Of a stretch of DNA of 64,000 nucleotides, positions 12,174 through 25,260 are shown one piece after another. This DNA is from Prochilodus magdalenae. Its lineage: Eukaryota; Chordata; Actinopteri; Characiformes; Prochilodontidae. Numbering within the stretch: position 1 is the stretch's first letter; each line of letters opens with the position of its first letter. Both the position numbers and the translations under genes were made by a program. The DNA is taken from assembly GCA_024036415.1 (NCBI GenBank), contig JAMWET010002903.1, positions 558,001 to 622,000 on the forward strand, given 5' to 3'. Under the pieces are notes generated by a model. It made no database searches, was not told where the DNA came from, and was given only the letters and a program-made list of their open reading frames with translations.

Positions 12174-14130
12174 CTGAGGGAATAAATAAATGTCAAATTG
12201 GTACTGTCTTGATCCGTTCATATTTCTTCCTTTGCCCCTAATGGATGGATTTCAAGGGTTCCTGTGCTAGTTAATGTAAACTTGAGCAGTTTTGGCAACA
12301 GCTGTGAGCACTTATCTCAGCGGGAGACCAGTCTTCTAGATCCAGTGACGCATGCATTAGTGCGATGTAACTTGATAATATTTGACACAACGCAGACGTA
12401 CCTAAGCATTTATTATTCTAAAATGATCCTAAATTGTATTACCAAGGTCTTCTTTAAGTTGCTGAAGCTCAAGCTAGCAATTTCAAGTCATGTCCTTTCT
12501 CTTTACGGCACTACTGTAAATATAGTGCATTATTCATTCGAGCCTGCTCTCAGACTCTTCATTGAAATGAACAGTCACGTATCTGTAACCTTATGGGAGG
12601 TGAAAGAGCTGAGCAGGAGGCTCTTTTTGCACCTCTCTCACTGAGGAAGTGGAGCGAGTTGAAAACAGACAGCGTCAAGGGAGGGGAAAAAAATCACAGT
12701 AAGCCCTGCTGACAGGAGGCGAATGGAAATGGAACAATAACCTACTGGAACATTGGTGAGCAGATGTTAACCTGTGCTCCAGGGCACTAATGCTCTGCCA
12801 GAAGAGGTGATGGGCTTTAGTCAAAAATGGGCTCTTGACAGCCCACCCTGATGTCATAAAGGGGGTCTCGAACCAACACACATTTTTGATCGGTGGGCTA
12901 GCTAGCACTGTCCCCAGCATCATACACATTGTTAAATCCGCTGCAGCTATTTCAGTATCAATAGCCCCATCACCAGCCATGCACCCACCCACCCACACAT
13001 TTTCAGTCTCACTCGGGCTATAGATAGAGGCTGGAGCTGTCTGGCTCATTCTAGCCCTGTGTAAACGATGCTAAAAATAGGCTGAGGACTAATGAAATGC
13101 AGAGATCGCTAGGCACTTGATTAAAATGAAGTGTTCCAGACAAGGCCCTATTTCATTTGCAATATCAGCACGACCTTGTTTTCAGGCAACAGGGTTGATC
13201 AGCCACACACGAATACTGACATGCCACAACCTTTTAGCTTTGTTTACGGAGGGCATAGGCTTAATAAAGGGAACGGTCCAAAATGACCCACAAAGGACAC
13301 ATTCTGTGCTGGTGATCCCACCAGCTTGATATGCAGCAATAATCGAATGATTTAAACAAATCTCTCGAACTGTATTGTTGTACACGGCAGTCGCAACTAC
13401 CAGAGCTCGAGGAAGTCTGTGCTAGGACATCTGCTAGGACAAATGCTAATAAATAGCATCGTTTTAATACTAACAGGTAAATAATTCTATGGCCAACGTG
13501 CAAATGTTACTCATTCATAAAATTCGACTCGCAAACCAATCAGAATGGAGAGTGAGTCGGCCAATCGGAGACAAGCCTCCTGCAACCTGTTTGCTGCATC
13601 TCTACTTGAGTCATCCACTTGAGGAGCGGCTCTCTTTCGTCACCGTCTGACACAATTCACTCGTCTGTCTGACACAAACGCGTGATGTCGACGAAACACA
13701 CTTTGATTTCACCTCCATGACCACGTAACAACGAACCGAGCACGTTTTAAATACGCCACCGTTCAGCAGCATGAATGAAGAATCCGCCAGGTGCGATTTT
13801 GTGCTCAAGGTCAAGCAGGCTGCTCCGAAAAGTAGGCTAGCCTTTACATCTGACGCCTTCTGTTTCCTCTGACTGACAGTAAGAAGTTACAGGCTACCAG
13901 CGGCTTTACCAACGGTTTCAGCACGCGGAGTGGAGTTCTGTCTGATCTTCGGTGGAACAGTTACCGCTAGAAGGTCTAGTTACCACTTTGTAAAATCAGA
14001 AAGTCGTCGCAGAAAAGTCATGTGGCTGCACATAAACGTGTTCCAGCGGAGAGGCTAACCTAAGCCATACGGCGGCGTCGAAGTCTTCCTGAGAGACTCG
14101 TCATGTACAGAAGCAAATGGTCGTGTGTAC
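12174..14130 (-). other. Intron 1 of the rcan gene
   Basis: Spans from the donor after the untranslated exon (AG|GTACAC read on the minus strand) to the acceptor before the first coding exon. The part from about 13540 upward is CpG-rich and continuous with the promoter island. No additional coding exon is recognisable; open frames here lack splice context. Confidence 0.5.
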
Positions 14131-14235
14131 CTGAGCGGGATGTGGCTGGCTATCCGATGTGAGTCCTCGGCGATGGCTCGCCCCCCTTTTCTCTTCCCTC
14201 CGTGAATCAGCCTCGCTGTTCCAGCTGCGATTCAC
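14131..14235 (-). other. Probable 5' untranslated exon of rcan
   Basis: On the minus strand this ends CGCTCAG|GTACACACG, an acceptable splice donor, inside a CpG-rich block and upstream of a coding exon that starts with an acceptor. The upstream boundary (transcription start) is a guess placed below the CRE-like and CCAAT motifs. Confidence 0.45.
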
Positions 14236-14340
14236 TGATCCCCTGACGTGAGGCGCGGACGGCTCGGCTCGCCAATGGACGGCCTTCCTCTGCGCTCAAA
14301 TGATGTTTGCGTTGGCCAGTAATGAAATGCAGGGAGGAGG
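14236..14340 (-). promoter_or_regulatory. CpG-rich promoter of rcan with CRE-like and CCAAT motifs
   Basis: The region 13540-14340 is clearly richer in CG dinucleotides than the AT-rich surroundings. Within it a CRE-like TGACGTGA (14244-14251) and a CCAAT box (14272-14276 on plus) lie upstream of the probable untranslated exon. No TATA box is seen, consistent with a CpG-island promoter. Confidence 0.45.
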
Positions 14341-14412
14341 GAGCATCCTTTCACCAATGCGCTTCTCAAATCTCAAAGTGAGGGCTTGGGATGGGGGGGA
14401 TCATGGAAATGT

Positions 14413-14430
14413 AAAAAAAAAAAAAAAAAA
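14413..14430. repeat. Poly(A) tract
   Basis: Eighteen adenines in a row just beyond the rcan promoter. It could be a retroposon tail, but no body is recognised. Confidence 0.85.
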
Positions 14431-15000
14431 GTTGCACATTCATGAATTTGCATGACAGGTGGCTCCAGCAGCTGGCATGGGTTGAACATTAAAGATGGAA
14501 TCGACATAATACAAAATTACTAGTGACTGTTACAAAACAGTAACACCGGTTCTGAAAAGAAGGTCCACTGGTGCGTGGAATAACATCTTATTATTTTGTG
14601 GGGCTAGAGCAATGTAGATGCCAAGCCTATGCCGCCATGCCAAGATTTATTTCAGAAATATTAATTTCTCCATGATTTAAATGGCAAGTTATGAACTGCA
14701 GATTTAGTCTCCCTAAAAATAGTAACTGTGCTGCTAATGGATAGTAGCAGTTCATATTAGCACTGTGAAATGAGGATACAATCATCAAAACATAAAATCA
14801 TAAAAGGTGCCCCAGAATATAAAACCATGTTGTCATGGTATATAGTACAATAGAGGAGCTCAGTACACAAAGCTAACCCTGAAGCTCCAACACTGATGGC
14901 CCCTACTTCAAATACAAACCCAGCAGAAATGATTTGTTCTAAAATGTTCTGTGAATATTCAATGTGCATGTCATCTGCTCTTTCTAAAGGTTTCTAAAGG

Positions 15001-15663
15001 TTTTAGATGTTCTCTAAAAACATTCTGTCATCTCAGGTCTCAGTAACATCCATGAAACATATTCTGAATGTTGAGAGGAGAATGATCTTGTTTTGTTATC
15101 ATGGAACAAAATATGTGAACCTGACAACATCCTCACAATATCCTCTGAACATTGCAATTAAAATATTATCTTAGTCTTAGTTAACGTTTAACATTAAAGG
15201 AACTTTATCTGAAATTATACATATATTTAGTTTGAAACTTTATTAGAACTTGTAGGTAGTGTTAGCCAATGGTCTGGGAACATTCCCTGCTAGCTGGGCC
15301 TAGTTTGAGTATATGCAATGCTATTTTCCATGGATGTTTTTTAGTGTGACGTTTCCCATACTGATTTCTTAGGAGAAGGTAGGAGAACATTCTTAAAAAC
15401 ATCCTGTCATCTCAGGTCTCAGTAACATCCTTAGAACATTTTCCAATGCTGCACTAAGAATGAATTCTTCTTTTGTTATCAAGTAACATAATCTGTGGCC
15501 ATGACAACATCCCCAAAACATCCTCTGAATGTGGCAGTTAAAATATTAAATCTTAGTCATACCTTATCTAAACATTCTTTGAACATTAGACTAAAACATT
15601 TGGTTCAAAACTTTATTAGAACGCAGGTAACGGTAGCCAAAGTTCTGGGAATGTTCCCAAAAT
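15001..15663 (+). repeat. Two tandem copies of an unnamed ~300-bp dispersed repeat
   Basis: Copy 1 (about 15001-15300) and copy 2 (about 15371-15663) share the core TCATCTCAGGTCTCAGTAAC, then a TTTTGTTATCA block, GACAACATCC, AAAATATTA, a TTTATTAGAAC block and an ending GTTCTGGGAATGTTCCC-like stretch. A third copy lies in an apob intron (about 35911-36210). No coding capacity is seen, and I cannot assign a family. Confidence 0.7.
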
Positions 15664-17759
15664 ACACATGCAACAACAGCAATAATAATGATGTACTATG
15701 TAGAGAAATCTATTACTCTAAGCTGTGATGGTGATGTCAGCACTTTTCATACCCTTTCCAAGGAATCAAACAGTCAATAGGCTGATGATGTTTACCTGTC
15801 TTAATCAAATGTCTCATTCCACCTTAAGTGCCACAGCTTGTACCGGCAGCTTACCTCCAGAGACCCCTGCGTCCTCATATGAGGACATTACAATAAGAGA
15901 ATCAATGGCTTATCTCTTGCTTGCAGCATCAACAAACACCAGTGATGACATTTTTTTACACTATTCAGACTATACAGAATTTAAAACTGACCTTGCAGGT
16001 GTAGTGGCAGGTCACACTTAGAGCGACAAAAACCCTATTGCCTGTTAATTAAAATAACTTTTCAGGAGTTTCCAGAGAGCATTCTGTAATAATAGAGCAG
16101 GTAGCAGTTTGATTTTCATGTCTGAACCACAACAGCAACGTAGTATTGTTGATGTCCTCCGAATACATTAAACTGAAATCATTCAAACCAACTATATCTA
16201 ATTACAATTAGACACTGTGTCATTGAACTCTGCTTAGCACCGTGTAAGTGAAATCTTTTTTTGCAGATAATGCAAAATGTTAGCTTTGTGTATTAGATGT
16301 TTCTAATACCCTTGTTTTCAGCTGTTAAATACAGGTTATTACTTTTATTTAAGTTCACTATTTAAAGTCGAATAGGCCTTTATCACATAGGACACGGAGA
16401 AAGGCTTATTATATTTTGTCTTTATAAAATTTGGACTATTCAATTAAGAAATTAGACAAGAAAGTTATGCAAAGTCACATACAATTCCTCCCCAGTGCTA
16501 TCAAATATTAATCTATCTATGATTTACTCATCAATGTGCACCACAAACTTTGCTTGACCAACAGCACTATTAATAGATGATAGCAACTCATGTTTTTTAT
16601 TGGGTAGATAAGACCATTGTAAACTATTGCTAACCTTTCATTTATACATTCCTACCATTTATGGTCAAGCCCTAATGTTACATGTGCTACGAATAAATCA
16701 ATGCCAAAGTTAAATGATACTAAGATCCATTCAAAAGCATACCTAGTTTTCAACTGTTGTGTTGTAAAAACAACTGCATATATTTAAAATGTTATGGCTG
16801 TAATCCACTGTGCAGGGTCCGTCAGGCTGCTGGGTTCCCACCAAGTGTGAAAGACTCTAAGAGCACATGATGAATAAGACACATATATAAGACTCATTCC
16901 ATTTCAGTGCTTGAGCCAGCTGTGGTTACAGCTTATGAAAACAAACACAGCAGCTGTGTTATTTAGGTAGCTAATAGGAAAAAAATCAAATGCTATTTTT
17001 AATTGAGCTGGACATATATGGTTGAACTGGAGAAAGATTAATGGCAACCGTGTCACTGAGCTGTATTCAGGCAAATATTGCCATAGGAACACATCTGGAG
17101 ATGTTTAACGTAATAGCCATTTTAGTCTGAATCCACTTTCGGTGCTTATTTGCAATTTGGCTATGGGCAGGAACTCGCAGTCGCTGCCATGTGCCATGTT
17201 ACAAGGCCACTCACCGACTTAGACACTGGATCCACAATAAAGGATTTAAACCTGTAGAAAAACAATTAAACACACAGGTGCAGCTCTTATGGCATACCCG
17301 CAGTTAGTAATGCACAATCACAAATTCCTCCAATTACAAAGAGTCTAGTTTTATTCAGTCTGGTCTTTACGTGCCGCATCTGCAGCATATAGTTAATGAC
17401 CGCAGATCGCTTTCCTGTACTTACATAACACTTTTGGGTAAATGTAATTGTTTCTGTTGCAGGATCTGGTTAACTCCTACTCATTAATTCAGCACTTAAC
17501 TAACACTTCATTTAACGTAAAAATAACACAATATTCATTCATATCCATGTTACCATCCTAGAGAACATGTTGTCTTAGAGCCTCAAATGCAAGTAATATC
17601 ATGAAAAAAACTTTTAGTTCCTAAAGAACTTTTATATGGTCCGTTTTTAACAGAACCGTGTTTTGGCACTGGTACGATGCATTGTATTCGTTCCAATAAT
17701 CACCAAATTTGGTTACCAGGGGTTTAATATAAAACCCCAGTTGCACCCAGAAGGAAGTG

Positions 17760-17890
17760 TCTGAAGGAATAGGGTTGGAGGTGGAGTCATACTAGGCCTT
17801 TTGGATGCGTCACACGTGACAACAAACTTGGCGCTGACCACGGTGCCTCGACACACAGATTTGTTGATCTGTTTCATTTCATTTGGTTGA
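17760..17890 (-). mobile_element. Tc1-like transposase fragment
   Basis: This piece resembles the minus-strand Tc1-like relic at 57095-57215. Shared blocks include GGAGGTG-AGT-ACAC/TACTAGGCCTT, the GTGACAACAAAC-like stretch and GGTGCCTC-ACACACAGATT. It is short and has no termini. Confidence 0.5.
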
Positions 17891-17939
17891 TTCCTTCGGG
17901 GTCCAACTTTTTTGATGATGAGCGTTATTTCTGGAAGGG

Positions 17940-17985
17940 AGTGAGAGAGAGAGTGAGAGAAAGAGAGAGCAAGAGAAAGTGAGGA
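17940..17985. repeat. Imperfect (GA)n purine tract
   Basis: GAGAGA-rich, interrupted purine run adjacent to the Tc1-like fragment. Confidence 0.75.
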
Positions 17986-19318
17986 AAGACAAGCAACATG
18001 GTTCTGATGAGATATACAACAAGGCAAATGATCGGGGGTGGGGGGGGGGCATTTTTTAAAAGAGGGTGAGCGAAAGCTGGACATTAAATGTGTAAAAATA
18101 TGTCCAGTGAGTCACAGAGGAGCATTGTTCAGGTAAGACAGACAGGCCAATCTCCAAAAACTGATTAGATTGAGCTCGCTAGGAAAGGAAACAAATGGCT
18201 GGATAGATGTAGGCTATGTTATGCTCTGTTTATTCATTTATGACTCTGCAGCTAAAGTGATCATTTCACTTCTCTGCGAATCAGCTCATTCTGACAAGAG
18301 GATTTCAGTTATAATCTTTTAGATTTCACAGCATTCATGAAGTCAGTCTCACACACAAAGTCTGACTAGAGTTGAAACTAACATTCTTTTGCAAACTGAA
18401 TGCATCTGATTAACATAAACCATAGAGGTAAATAAAACAATAACTGTGGCATAAGCAGCAGTTTGGAAACCCTAGAAAGACAGTACTTTGGTGGATATCA
18501 CAAGTTGCTAGTGATTATCGTAGCCAAATGGACGTTTTTCTGTTACCAGCAGCATGTTTAAGATTACTGTTATTGTAGATCCATGTTGTAGACCCTGTGT
18601 TATTAAAAGAAAGTAAAGGTAAGCCCAATACCAAAACAATTTCCTTAAGTAGCTCACAGTGGATTTTAAAGTTTGCTTTAATTGTTGTCTGTTTTAGACT
18701 AAATATACATTTGCTTCCAGAATTGACAGATGTGTAAAGGAATCCATTCTTCCATTTATCCAAAGTTCCAATTTTACTTCAGTAGTCTACAGCACTTGCT
18801 TCTGGATTATCTACAGCTTCAGAAGTTGACTTTTGTTGGAGTAGAGTTTACGTGCCTTGATTTCTACAGTTCCCCTTAAATGCCATTCCTGTAGTTTATA
18901 CAGTGGAAACTGCGAGCTGCAGGTATTTTGAGATCTATATATAGCCTTCCTCTGCCCTGTAGTCATCAGTTAGCTTAATTTTTTAACCAGCTGCTTAGAG
19001 GAGTCCATGGCTGCTGAATGTTAGCACAATGTTTGAAAAGTTTAATGCTCTGAAATTATTATCAGCTCACAATTGCTACTGAATATTCTTGTCTTGCCTA
19101 AACAATCCAAACAAGCCATTTAAGGCCTAGCAAATGAATTTTAAAATTGTTTGTTCCAGAGTTTACTTCACCTCAAAAATGGACAAATAATGTAATCTGT
19201 CTGCGGGTGCCCAAACCTTAGTGTTCAACTGTGCAAATGGAATTTTCCCAAGTGTCCCTTGAGAGACTGCATCCATGCCCAAGTCAAACACAGTATTTCT
19301 CTCAGTGTATGTCTGTGT

Positions 19319-19339
19319 CTGTGTGTGTGTGTGTGTGTG
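19319..19339. repeat. Short (TG)n tract
   Basis: About ten TG units in intergenic DNA. Confidence 0.8.
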
Positions 19340-19642
19340 GAAGAAAGGTCGCTGCTCCATGCCTGTGTCTTTGATGTGTCGGTACAGCTGGGAAAGAGCT
19401 GCTGCTCTTGATCAGGCTCTATGAGCGTCATACTGCCCCTGGCTCCATGCTCCCCTGGGCCATCCTGATGTCATCTGCTGGGCCTGAGGGACCAAAGCAG
19501 TGACATTTAGGCCAAACCACGTTAAGCCCCAAATACAAGCAGTTCAGTAAACCAGGGCCTTGGTCAAGGGGGAAGTAATTACAAGTGATTACAAAATACA
19601 AAGTCCACAAGTCTGTTGAATTGTCATTGGTAGGTCAACAAG

Positions 19643-19785
<143 letters not shown>

Positions 19786-20150
19786 CAGTAGCAGATATAC
19801 AAACTATACAGAAGGAACAACAGAAGCACAAGAGTAGTAGTAGTAGGACTGACATGGCTGATTGTGTAATTCCTTGAACCATGAGGTACTAATCATAAGA
19901 CTTACTGTTCATTAACCACTAGCTACTAGGCATGCAATTGCAATTCCTTCTTTATATGCCATAAAGAATTCCAGTAAATAGTTTTTGAATCTTTACAAAC
20001 CATTTCATCTATTACTCGTTAGTTAAGTCCATTTTGCTTGTTGACCTTTTATGTAAAGCTCTTGTCAAAGTAATCAGTAGATTGCTTGATTACTGCTAAT
20101 ACTAATGTACAGGGTCTATATTACTTACAAGCTGACAGGTAAAGAGGAAA

Positions 20151-20361
20151 TCTGTTTGTACATGGAGGACTAAATGCTGTACCTATTATTCAATTTGTTG
20201 CCTTAGATGCATCTGTGCATTCGAACAAATCCATAGATTTTCTGTTCTGTATTTTGAGCTTATATATTATTTGGTTCTTATACTGTGTTAATAGTTTACA
20301 GTAGTTTGGAATTACCAGTGAAAACAAATGACTTGGTCTGAAAACATGGGAATTAAGCCTG
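20151..20361 (+). repeat. Left arm of a 211-bp inverted repeat
   Basis: Its reverse complement recurs at 23960-24170 with about a dozen mismatches by eye (roughly 94% identity) and no gap that I can see. It starts TCTGTTTGTACATGGAGG and ends AATTAAGCCTG. There is no coding potential. Either it is a dispersed element with two opposed copies or these are long terminal inverted repeats. Confidence 0.75.
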
Positions 20362-21309
20362 CCATCTTGAATCCTGACATCTTGGATGCAACTTTAGTTT
20401 TTTTTAACAGTAGATGTACCAAACTGTGAGTATTTCACCAGAAAAATAAAGCTGTGCATCATGATAACAAAACTGTATTATAGTTATAGTTTAAACAGTG
20501 ATTTTATGTGAAATGTTTAGGTAATTATTTTCTTCAATTCCTGATAAACCACTGCCAAAACAATTTTTCTACCATTCCAAGATGGCAGCCCTAAAAATGG
20601 TCATCATGTTCCCCACAGCTTGTGCCTAAACCATTTTTATTTTAGTTTTCTTATCTTGAGATGCCCAGGATATTATATAGTAATACCGACAGTGACAGTG
20701 AAAAGTCTATGCCCAATCTGAGTCTCTTTAAATGAAGACACTTGTGTTTAAATACATACACACACATAGACATATTTGGATGGATGTGTGATGCAGTTCA
20801 AATCTACAAGTAAAATGAACACTATGTCATTAGTATGTCCTGTTTCTTGTATTCTAGGTTATCCATGATCCAAATTGCTTAAAGCAATTGACATTCTCTG
20901 CTACACAGCCAGAGGGGACCTTGGGGTCCTCCAGTTTGTGCCCTTTAAAAGGGGTCATACTGAACAATATAAACATGAAACTCTGGCTAATATTCATGTC
21001 TCTGCACATAACACGTCTGTTATAAGATCCAGGACAAGGGTCTTTAACTTCGTTTCTCGAGAACCCACCATAGAGACTGTTCTGCATAAACACTGATTCA
21101 ACAGAAGTTAATGGCAAGGAAATCCCACCATTAACACTGCCAACCACCATCAACACTGTGCTGGATCTACAGGGCTCAATAATATTTTCCTTATTCTAGT
21201 ATCGTCTGATGCCAAGCATTTGATAATGTTACTTTCTCCTGAAACTTTAATAATGTGTGGTAATTAACTTCAGCATGCCATAATGGCCCGGAAATAACTA
21301 CTGTCAATA

Positions 21310-21490
21310 AACACAGTTTTTCCTTGCATCTACAAAACCAGGTTAAGACTGTCAATGCTTATGACTTCTCTTGGCTCAGGCTAATCTAAAATGGACTGAT
21401 GCACAATGGAATTGTGTATTGTGGTTCGATGAGACAACCTTTCAGATTATCAAAAATGACACTTTTCTGACTGGACCCCGCCCCCCACTT
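21310..21490 (+). mobile_element. Tc1-like transposase fragment with a WFDE motif
   Basis: In one frame (about 21378-21450) it reads LKWTDAQWNCVLWFDETTF. This matches the W...V.WSDE..F block around the second catalytic aspartate of Tc1-like DDE transposases, with Ser replaced by Phe. Flanking frames are broken and no termini are seen. Confidence 0.65.
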
Positions 21491-22636
21491 CCATCCAAAA
21501 CCAACATAGCAATATATTTTTTTAAATTGTGATTTTCTGCTGCTTATTTAGATAAATGATGCGCAAGAATTTAGGACTAATAATCATCTGTCAGGTAATG
21601 CACTGTAAAATCTAAGATATAAATACAAAATCATAACAGTTGACGTTACAGGTTGTTTGAATGTGTCGCTTCCTATAAGTGGTTTCATACTGGGTGCAAA
21701 AGTTTCATATCTGTCTGGCCCAACTTTCCACAGCATGAAGATTATTTTAAGAAGAGACAACCAAAGAGTTTTTCTGACCTTCCCGGGCATTGGTTTTTGT
21801 CTCCTCCAAATGCCACAAAGCCTTCCAAGAAGACATTCTTTACTAAATCTGCTTTCTCCCGTCGTTCCTGTGGGAAGAAAACTTTCATTAAAAATAATCC
21901 ATTCAGAGAAGAGTCAAAGTCCAACTTGCACACAGCATCGGTTTAAAAAAAGAGCCCAGATGCTTTGCTGACATGAAATGCATTTATTTCTCACTGTATA
22001 ATAAAGAGCTGATAAACCACAGAATATTCTTTTTTGCACCCGTTCTTATGTCATCACATCATTTGAGCAAATCAGCTACACACAGCAATATTATAGTCAC
22101 AGAGGCGAAGCTTGTACAGTATTTGTTTGCACAGTGTTGTTTAATATATTAGTTACACATAAGAGAATCAGCAGTGTTACATGGTTAAGGACTAGCCTGC
22201 ATTATTTTAGGTTCTACACTTTTATTTAGACCAGGAGTAAAGGCTCTGCCTAACCAACTTGACTGTAGGCCACTGATGGGCTGTAAGAGAGACAGTTGCT
22301 GACAGTCATTAGCACCAGGTATAAACGGTCATCACTTGGCCTGTGGACATTTCCTTTTGTTCCTGAAAACTATTAATAAATAACCTTTTACCAGCTAACT
22401 GGTCAGTTAAATGGGAAGTTAGATAAACCTAAAAAAATCTGCTTTATTCAGAGGTGAAGATGTAAACAGAGGCATTCAAAGTGGTTTCATGATGTCTGAA
22501 GCTTTTAATTCCTCTAAAAACTATCACATACAGTTATTACACTAAAAGGTTATGGGTGGGTTTCCTGATGTCTAAGAAACTGTTTAAACTGTGATATTTG
22601 AATGATATATTTTTTTGTGAAACCGTTACTGGCTGC

Positions 22637-22661
22637 TAAATTTCCTTTGGGATCAATAAAG

Positions 22662-22731
<70 letters not shown>

Positions 22732-22732
22732 C

Positions 22733-22799
<67 letters not shown>

Positions 22800-22821
22800 C
22801 CTATCTATCTATCTATCTATT
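22637..22821 (-). repeat. LINE-type tail joined to a (TCTA)n microsatellite
   Basis: TTTCCTTTGGGATCAATAAAGTA leads into about 40 TCTA units (22662-22821) with two TACC interruptions. It is the reverse-complement arrangement of the array at 19643-19785. Confidence 0.8.
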
Positions 22822-22924
22822 TTTAAGGTGCATAGTAAATAAATAGATATATTTGCACTGTAAACATCACAACCCCTGGATGCTGTCATGCCACAGTGTC
22901 TGACTCTCATCTAATGTTCACCTA

Positions 22925-23222
22925 CTTGCATCGTGGCGCACTGGGTAGCAATAAGATGCTGGGTTTGATTCCCCCAGCTGGGTGACCAGGGTTTTTTTCT
23001 GTGTAGCTTGTTAGTTCACCCTGTGTCAGAGTGAGTTTCCTCCCACAGCCCAAAGATGTGCTGTCAGGCAAGTTAAGAGATGCTGCATTGCCCCTAAGTG
23101 TGAGTGTCCATGCGAGTGTCTGCTCTGTAATGGACATGCGACCTGTTCAGGGTATTTCCTGCCCTTTGCTCTGAGAGCGCTGGGATAGGCTGCAGCACCT
23201 CCCATGACCCAAGAGAGTAAGT
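22925..23222 (+). mobile_element. tRNA-derived SINE
   Basis: The head has an A-box-like TGGCGCACTGGGTAGCA (22934-22950) and a B-box-like GGGTTTGATTCCCC (22961-22974), the internal RNA polymerase III promoter of tRNA-derived SINEs. The body contains the fish SINE blocks GTTTCCTCCCACAG-CCAAAGA and, near the end, GAGCGCTGGGATAGGCTGCAGCACC. It is diverged from a functional tRNA and not a tRNA gene. A tail fragment of the same family is at 55501-55566. Confidence 0.75.
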
Positions 23223-23261
23223 GCAGTAGTGAACTACAAAGTCAATCTATGTGGTACAGAA

Positions 23262-23640
23262 CCAATTCTACAAAAGTTGGGCATGTTAGGCACAGGTGTT
23301 TCTGAAAGAGACCGCATCTAAAAGGCAGCATATATAAGTTCAGCTTTAGTGGTGCCAGATGTGCAGGTTACCTACTACTACGCCCCCACATCATAACAGA
23401 TGTTGGCATGAGAACTTTACGCTATTAAAATGTGGGTGGCCCTTTTTTATCTTTGGCCTGGAGAGCAAGATGTCCATTATTTCCATAAAGAGTTTGAAAG
23501 GTTATATATAGTGATCTCATCAGATCACGATACACTTTTCCACTGTGCATCAGTCAGATTTCAAGATTAAGCTCAAGATTAGAGAATTCAGCAGCATTTC
23601 TGGTTGCTATTAACATATGACTATACCATAGAAATGAAGA
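23262..23640 (-). mobile_element. Tc1-like transposase fragment, minus strand
   Basis: On the minus strand one frame reads DAQWKSVS-stop-SDE, then further on LWK, matching the second catalytic-aspartate block of the family also present on plus at 21310-21490. A nonsense codon sits just before the SDE. Decayed and without termini. Confidence 0.6.
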
Positions 23641-23959
23641 AGGCATGTCCATGCAGAGCGGTCACACTGGGAGGCTGATGAGAACGCTACACTTAAGAGA
23701 CTTTAATGCTGCAGAGAAGTTGCTGTTGTCATAACATGCACAGCAGAGGTGGCTGTGCTATACTGTGCTGTGATGTGGAGTAGTTAGGAGGGTTAAAGTG
23801 TCTACCATGAAAAGAAAGTGTATGGCTAGAAATGATGTGTCTGCAATCTCAGCCACTTACTGCTGAGCAGCGGTTCTTCTCTGCTGGTGTGTTCACTGAA
23901 GTATTCAGTTCCCATACTAAGTGCATCTCTCAGTGCATTTACCTCTGTTGCTAGTTGAA

Positions 23960-24170
23960 CAGGCTTAATTTCCATGTTTTTAGACCAAGTCATTTGTTTT
24001 CACTGGTAATTCCAAACTAATGTAAACTATTAACACAGTACAAGAACCAATCAATATATAAGCTCAAAATACAGAACAGAAAATCTTTGGATTTGTTTGA
24101 ATGTACAGATGCATCTAAGCCAACAAACTGAATAATAGGTACAGCATTTAGTCCTTCATGTACAAACAGA
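23960..24170 (-). repeat. Right arm of the 211-bp inverted repeat
   Basis: Reverse complement of 20151-20361, about 94% identical by eye. About 3.6 kb separates the arms and contains Tc1-like fragments, a microsatellite and a SINE. The flanks just outside the two arms do not match, so I see no target-site duplication. Confidence 0.75.
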
Positions 24171-24974
24171 ATTACTGAACATTTGTCAGTACATGCAGGA
24201 GAGATTGTATCTAATCGGCTCTGCAGTAAATGAAAGGAATAAGACCGCATTGAAAACTTCTGTGACTCATGGTCATCAGTGATGAGTCAAATTCAGAAAA
24301 CAGGGAAAAACATAATGAATTATATCCAAGAGCTGGTTTTAAACTTGCTAACATTATGACACAGTATTCAATTTCTCTGGGTGCCAACACTTGGCAATTA
24401 AGGGAAATGAGATGGAAGATAAATCACCTAGAGTCACAACCAAAAAAGATCTAATCAACATGAGGATCAGCCGGTCTAAGTCAGAATCAAAAAGTTTGAT
24501 TAAAATAGTGGTTATGAGAAAAATGATTTAGTGCCATGAGGCAAAAGCAATGGGAGGTAGAAAGAACAATTCAGAGGTCATACCGGCACCAAAGATATTG
24601 GACACAACAGTACCATGTACAGAACTGGAAAACCCAGGTTAATGTGGTTTCCATCCTCCATCTTCAACTATGTTACACCAATATGTTATGCAAAACTGCC
24701 CGGAATACAGGGAAGAAAAGAGTTTATATAAAATATAGTGTTGATCAAATTTAAAATTCACTTCTCTTATATATATGCCAGCGTTTTACAAGAGTTTATA
24801 TAAAAATACTTGACTTTAAAATACACATCTCTTATGTATGTACCAGTAATTTAGAATATGGATAGAACCTTATTTTGAGATTTGAGTAAATCATTTATAT
24901 GAACCCATATCACTGTAGTAATGAGAACGTGAAGAGAACCACAATGACCTGGAGTCTGCTGACCTCTAGTGGAG

Positions 24975-25240
24975 ACAACGCAGTGTTACATTTAACTTGT
25001 GTGTGATTTAATGTGTTGGACTCCTACAAGTAGATTAGACACAGCAGTGCTGCTGGAGTTTATGCACAGATGTCCACTTACTGTCCACTGTATTAGACAC
25101 TTCTACCTTATACATGTACATTCAGAAATGATGCCTCATCTACTGCTGCACAGTTTGTGTTGGTTATCTTCTACGACCTCATCAGCGCTCACAGGATGCA
25201 GTTTGCTAGATATTTTTGGTTGGTTTATTCTTTTGTGTTT
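24975..25240 (+). mobile_element. Partial copy of a foldback MITE family
   Basis: Contains TAGACACAGCAGTGCTGCTG followed by GTCCACTGTATTAGACAC, CTCATCTACTGCTG and TTTGTGTTGGT blocks. These are shared with the copy at 52715-53105, and the family's full termini are seen at 34624-35180. Non-coding and truncated at both ends. Confidence 0.6.
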
Positions 25241-25260
25241 GTGTGCTGTGTGTGTTTCAG

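Noticed and set aside
12264..12644. A 126-residue plus-strand frame in rcan intron 1
   Set aside because: No family resemblance, no splice or promoter context, AT-rich codon use, and it lies within an intron of the opposite strand.
22934..22974. A possible tRNA gene, from A-box and B-box-like words
   Set aside because: No cloverleaf can be folded, and the sequence continues into a SINE body and tail.
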